Shown here piece after piece: positions 60,801 to 64,000 of a DNA stretch of 64,000 bases. The stretch's first letter is position 1; the number at the start of each line of letters is the position of its first letter. The stretch is from contig SSBO01000012.1 of assembly GCA_005281725.1 (NCBI GenBank), positions 11,898,272 through 11,962,271 on the forward strand, written 5' to 3'. Source of the DNA: Wuchereria bancrofti (taxonomy: Eukaryota; Nematoda; Chromadorea; Rhabditida; Onchocercidae). Both the position numbers and the translations under genes were made by a program. The notes beneath the pieces are model-generated. The model was not told the origin of the DNA. It ran no database searches and worked only from the letters and a program-made list of their open reading frames with translations.

Positions 60801-63800
60801 AAAGACAAGTCACGTTATCAGAGGACTATTAAAGCTATTTTTTTTCCACTCAGAAACTAAAAAAGATTTCATCATCGGATGATAATATTTACTGATAAGG
60901 GCAAGTAGAAACAAAAATTCAATTACTTCCCTATTTTAAAAATAAAAAGAAAGAAAGCAAAAAAGGAAGGGAGGGAGAAACCCTGAAATTATGAGGACAA
61001 TTTTTTCTTTCAGGTTTCACATTACTGAGTTCCTCGTACCCACTAGATTGGGATGATAGGTTAGTGTTAAAACTAACATATTTTGATTTGTCCCACAGAG
61101 GGCATACATTAAACTATAAATTATTTTTACAATTCAAATCAGACATCTTAAAAGATAAATTTGAAGTAGCTGCAACTTATAAAATAAAAGCTGTCAAAAC
61201 TTTCAAGTTTTCAGAATTATGAAATATCAGAAGAAAAACCTAAATGAAGTTTTTCAAATTTCGACATAACAGTTCTGTGCTTCTCTCCTTTCAACACATA
61301 ACCAGCCATTTCACGAAAATAGAAAAGACTACATACGATGAAAAATAAACTTCCTGAAGGAAAATTAATCAGCTCAAGAAAGCGACTGTCACACCCTTTC
61401 TAAAGGAACCAGCTGTTTCCGGAAATGAAAGGAATGAAAAAGATCGGTACAGTTAGAAAGAACGTTCCCTTCAACCTTTCCTTCCACCAACACTTCTGCA
61501 AAAAATAAATATATCGTGTCACAACCCACTCATCCACTCCGAATAGACAAGTTGGTGGCATATGCATATGGGGAACCAGGCGACATCACAAAGTGCAAAC
61601 TAAGAATGCGTAAACAATGAACCAACAAGGATTACGACATGCACAGAATGGAACTTTCTACAATAAACTCTCAAACTACCATACAACGCAAAAGAATCAA
61701 AAGCGAAAAAAGTATTGGAAGGGAAAAAAGTATTAAAGGTATGATAACACAAATATATTGAGTAGAACTATGGCAATATCGTCATCTTATAACACATTCC
61801 TTCACACCATTATTGAGGCGGAAATAGCAAAATGTGAATGATTGAACTGTTTTCGCCCTTCTTATCTCTCGTCCTAATAAAACAGCCAAATTTTAAGGTG
61901 AAATGTTTGAGAGAGGAAGTAACTAAAAATGTGAATAAGACAAGCAAGCTACTCATGAGTTGCTCATCTCTCACTTCCCTTTTTTGGTAAACGAATCAAG
62001 TTATCATATACAATTCGTTCGTAACACACTAGAGTGATGAAACAACATATAAGTGTAATATAAGTCAAATTTATATGATGAAAAAGTCACCACACAACTC
62101 TTCCACATCTTTCTTTCTTCAATAATCTGGAAATCAATCCAAAAAATGCACAATGTGATCAATGTGATCGCATTGATAACAGAACTAGCATATCTATTAT
62201 AAGAGATACAAAAGAAATAAAAAATGGATAATAAATAGATAATTTCCAGCATAAAATCAATTTTTATTTATACCTCTATCCAAATCATTATAGTATTTTG
62301 GAAGATATAGGTAACGTAATTGGAAGATAGAAAGACAAAAAATTTGAAACAAAATAGCAGAAATAATATGCCATGCACGTGACCACTTACAAAATATGGC
62401 AAAAAAGCATTTATAATTTAATGTCCCTCGTATAAGGCAACAACAGCCTTCCCATCTTCGCTTATCGTTTAAACGTTTTTCAAACGACTGAAAACTAACC
62501 ACAACAGATTTGTATACTTTAACATCCACTTCGCATTTCCATATACTTAGAAGCCTTTCAAAACCGAAACTCGATAGAAAAGATTTATCTTTCTGCAACA
62601 GATGAATAGCTTTACCTCGTAAGAATCTGAAAAGTTAGTTGAAGCCAATTTTCAAATAAGGAAGCTGAGATTGGCAAAAAGACCTTATTCCCTTTTCAAA
62701 CCCTTATTTCTTTATCCAATTTATTTCAAAGTTAATGTCCATAATATTCCTTCCACCAACTCACGTGTCTCATTTACAAGATTTCTTCACACTGCCGTTT
62801 TTTAATTAACAATCAGAAAAGCAAACAAGAAAGTTCAATTCAAATGTCTTCAATAGATCTCTACAAACATGCGTACGTCAAATGATGCTGTTTACTCAGT
62901 GCATCAAACCACTGCTGCCTTTATTCTACGACTAAACTTTATGCCGATTCATCCTTCCAAAATTCGATCATTTATTTAAGAAAGGCCTAAAAACTAAGCT
63001 TCACTCCGAAATTAAAATTCATCCATTTCCTAATTAAAGAAATAAATTAAAGGACCTAAAGAAACTAAAAGAAATAATCTCGAAGTATAGGATGGTCAAT
63101 CTAGAAAATCATAAGTCATATGTTCCTTGTTTTAGACCTAAATCATCATTCACATGCTGAATTCGTGCTTTATTTTCTACTGTAATTAACCAATCTGAGA
63201 AATCGCTGAGTGCATTAAATGGAAGGGTCCTACGATGGTACTCTTTCGGATATCGATGGCTTTATCTAAAAGTTAATCGACAATCACAGAGGAAAAAACC
63301 AACTAGAATAACCAGAAAATATGACAGATCGAAGGCTAACAATTCACAGTAGTTTAGCTCAACATCTTTGTTTTGTTTTTTATATTTTCTTTCAAACAAC
63401 GTTAAAATGATCATTTTCTAAATCTGAGAACTTGATCCAAATGAAGATGACTCACTGATACTCCTTGGATATTTATGACTCAAAATTACGGTAATAATGA
63501 ACGGTAGATGGAATAAGACGACGAACAGGGTTGGATAACCGGATAAAAAACGTGAAAAATAAAACAAAAGCTTCTTCTTGACTTCCAGTGATGAAAAAAA
63601 TTTACAAATCTGCCCATCAGATAAATAATTTTTAAAACTGTTTTTGACACCTAGTTGTGGGAGCCAAAATAGGTCAAATATTTCAATGGAAAATGAATCA
63701 GTTAGCTTACCGAAGTGACAAAAGTATGATAATTTATGTAAACCAACAACTAGTATACCTGTTCATCAAAAGACGATATTGTACCCTGTGCTTGCTCTAA

Positions 63801-64000
63801 TAATGACAAATATAATCAGTCCGAAGATATGCCTGCAAGTGATTCTTGAAAGAACGAAAAAATCAAGAACCCTAATCAAAACAAAAATCAACAATACAAG
63901 GTATTCCTACAAAAAAAAAAAAAAAAACTTCAATTCACTGAGTAATTACAGCAATGTAGCATTCAATCCATTCATTCAACCAGAATACATTTCATGAAAT
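57824..64000. other. 6 kb with no supported gene
   Basis: AT-rich DNA upstream of the TSC22-like gene. Open frames at 58068-58349 and 62257-62598 (minus) and 59471-59668 (plus) show no conserved features or convincing exon chains. The stretch may hold the TSC22-like promoter or first exons of longer isoforms. A poly(A) tract lies at about 63911-63927. Confidence 0.4.

Noticed and set aside
62257..62598. Minus-strand 113-codon frame
   Set aside because: No recognisable domain, no partner exons and low-complexity hydrophobic composition; likely chance in AT-rich DNA.

Overview
This window reads as chromosomal DNA of a nematode, most probably a filarial or other spirurid (clade III) worm. The sequence is AT-rich. 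Every gene I could rebuild has many short exons with TTTCAG-type 3' splice sites. Three genes have a 3' splice site 1 to 7 nt before the start ATG with no upstream exon, as expected for spliced-leader trans-splicing. I saw no CRISPR array, rRNA, convincing tRNA or intact transposon. The species call is an inference from gene style, not from a search.

Layout: (1) + strand, 693-3936, a FAM114/NOXP20-family gene. (2) + strand, 4541-12280, a PLA2G6-type (group VI, calcium-independent) phospholipase with ankyrin repeats and a patatin lipase domain; it starts about 600 bp after gene 1. (3) - strand, 16036-13450, a DHHC palmitoyltransferase most like ZDHHC24; one intron holds a decayed duplicate of the end of gene 2. 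(4) - strand, 20051-18079, an ANKRD49-like ankyrin protein. (5) - strand, 36208-21406, a very large pappalysin (PAPP-A-like metzincin protease) with signal peptide, LamG-like domain, LNR modules, HExxHxxGxxH active site, Met-turn, CCP modules, a third LNR and a long C-terminal tail. (6) A PDRG1-like prefoldin-type gene (+, 29223-30172) nested inside a pappalysin intron. (7) + strand, 37517-42384, ribophorin II (RPN2/Swp1), divergent from pappalysin across a 1.3 kb region with a G-quadruplex motif, a CCAAT box and an E-box. (8) - strand, about 48940-43015, an organic anion transporter (OATP/SLCO) locus with two in-frame stop codons at conserved positions, so probably a pseudogene. (9) - strand, 57823-53315, a TSC22/bunched-type leucine zipper gene whose last intron contains a decayed coding region on the other strand. 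The last 6 kb shows no gene I can support.

The genes do not form one pathway. RPN2 (N-glycosylation in the ER), pappalysin (secreted glycoprotein protease), the DHHC enzyme (membrane palmitoylation) and the phospholipase are mostly secretory or membrane housekeeping functions. The most striking items are the full-length pappalysin in a worm, the apparently dead OATP transporter, the exon duplication nested in a neighbouring gene, and several recent tandem and fold-back duplications. Exon borders were set by hand from reading frame, splice phase and remembered family patterns. They check out in phase for genes 1, 2, 3, 4, 6, 7 and 9, but no transcript evidence was available.
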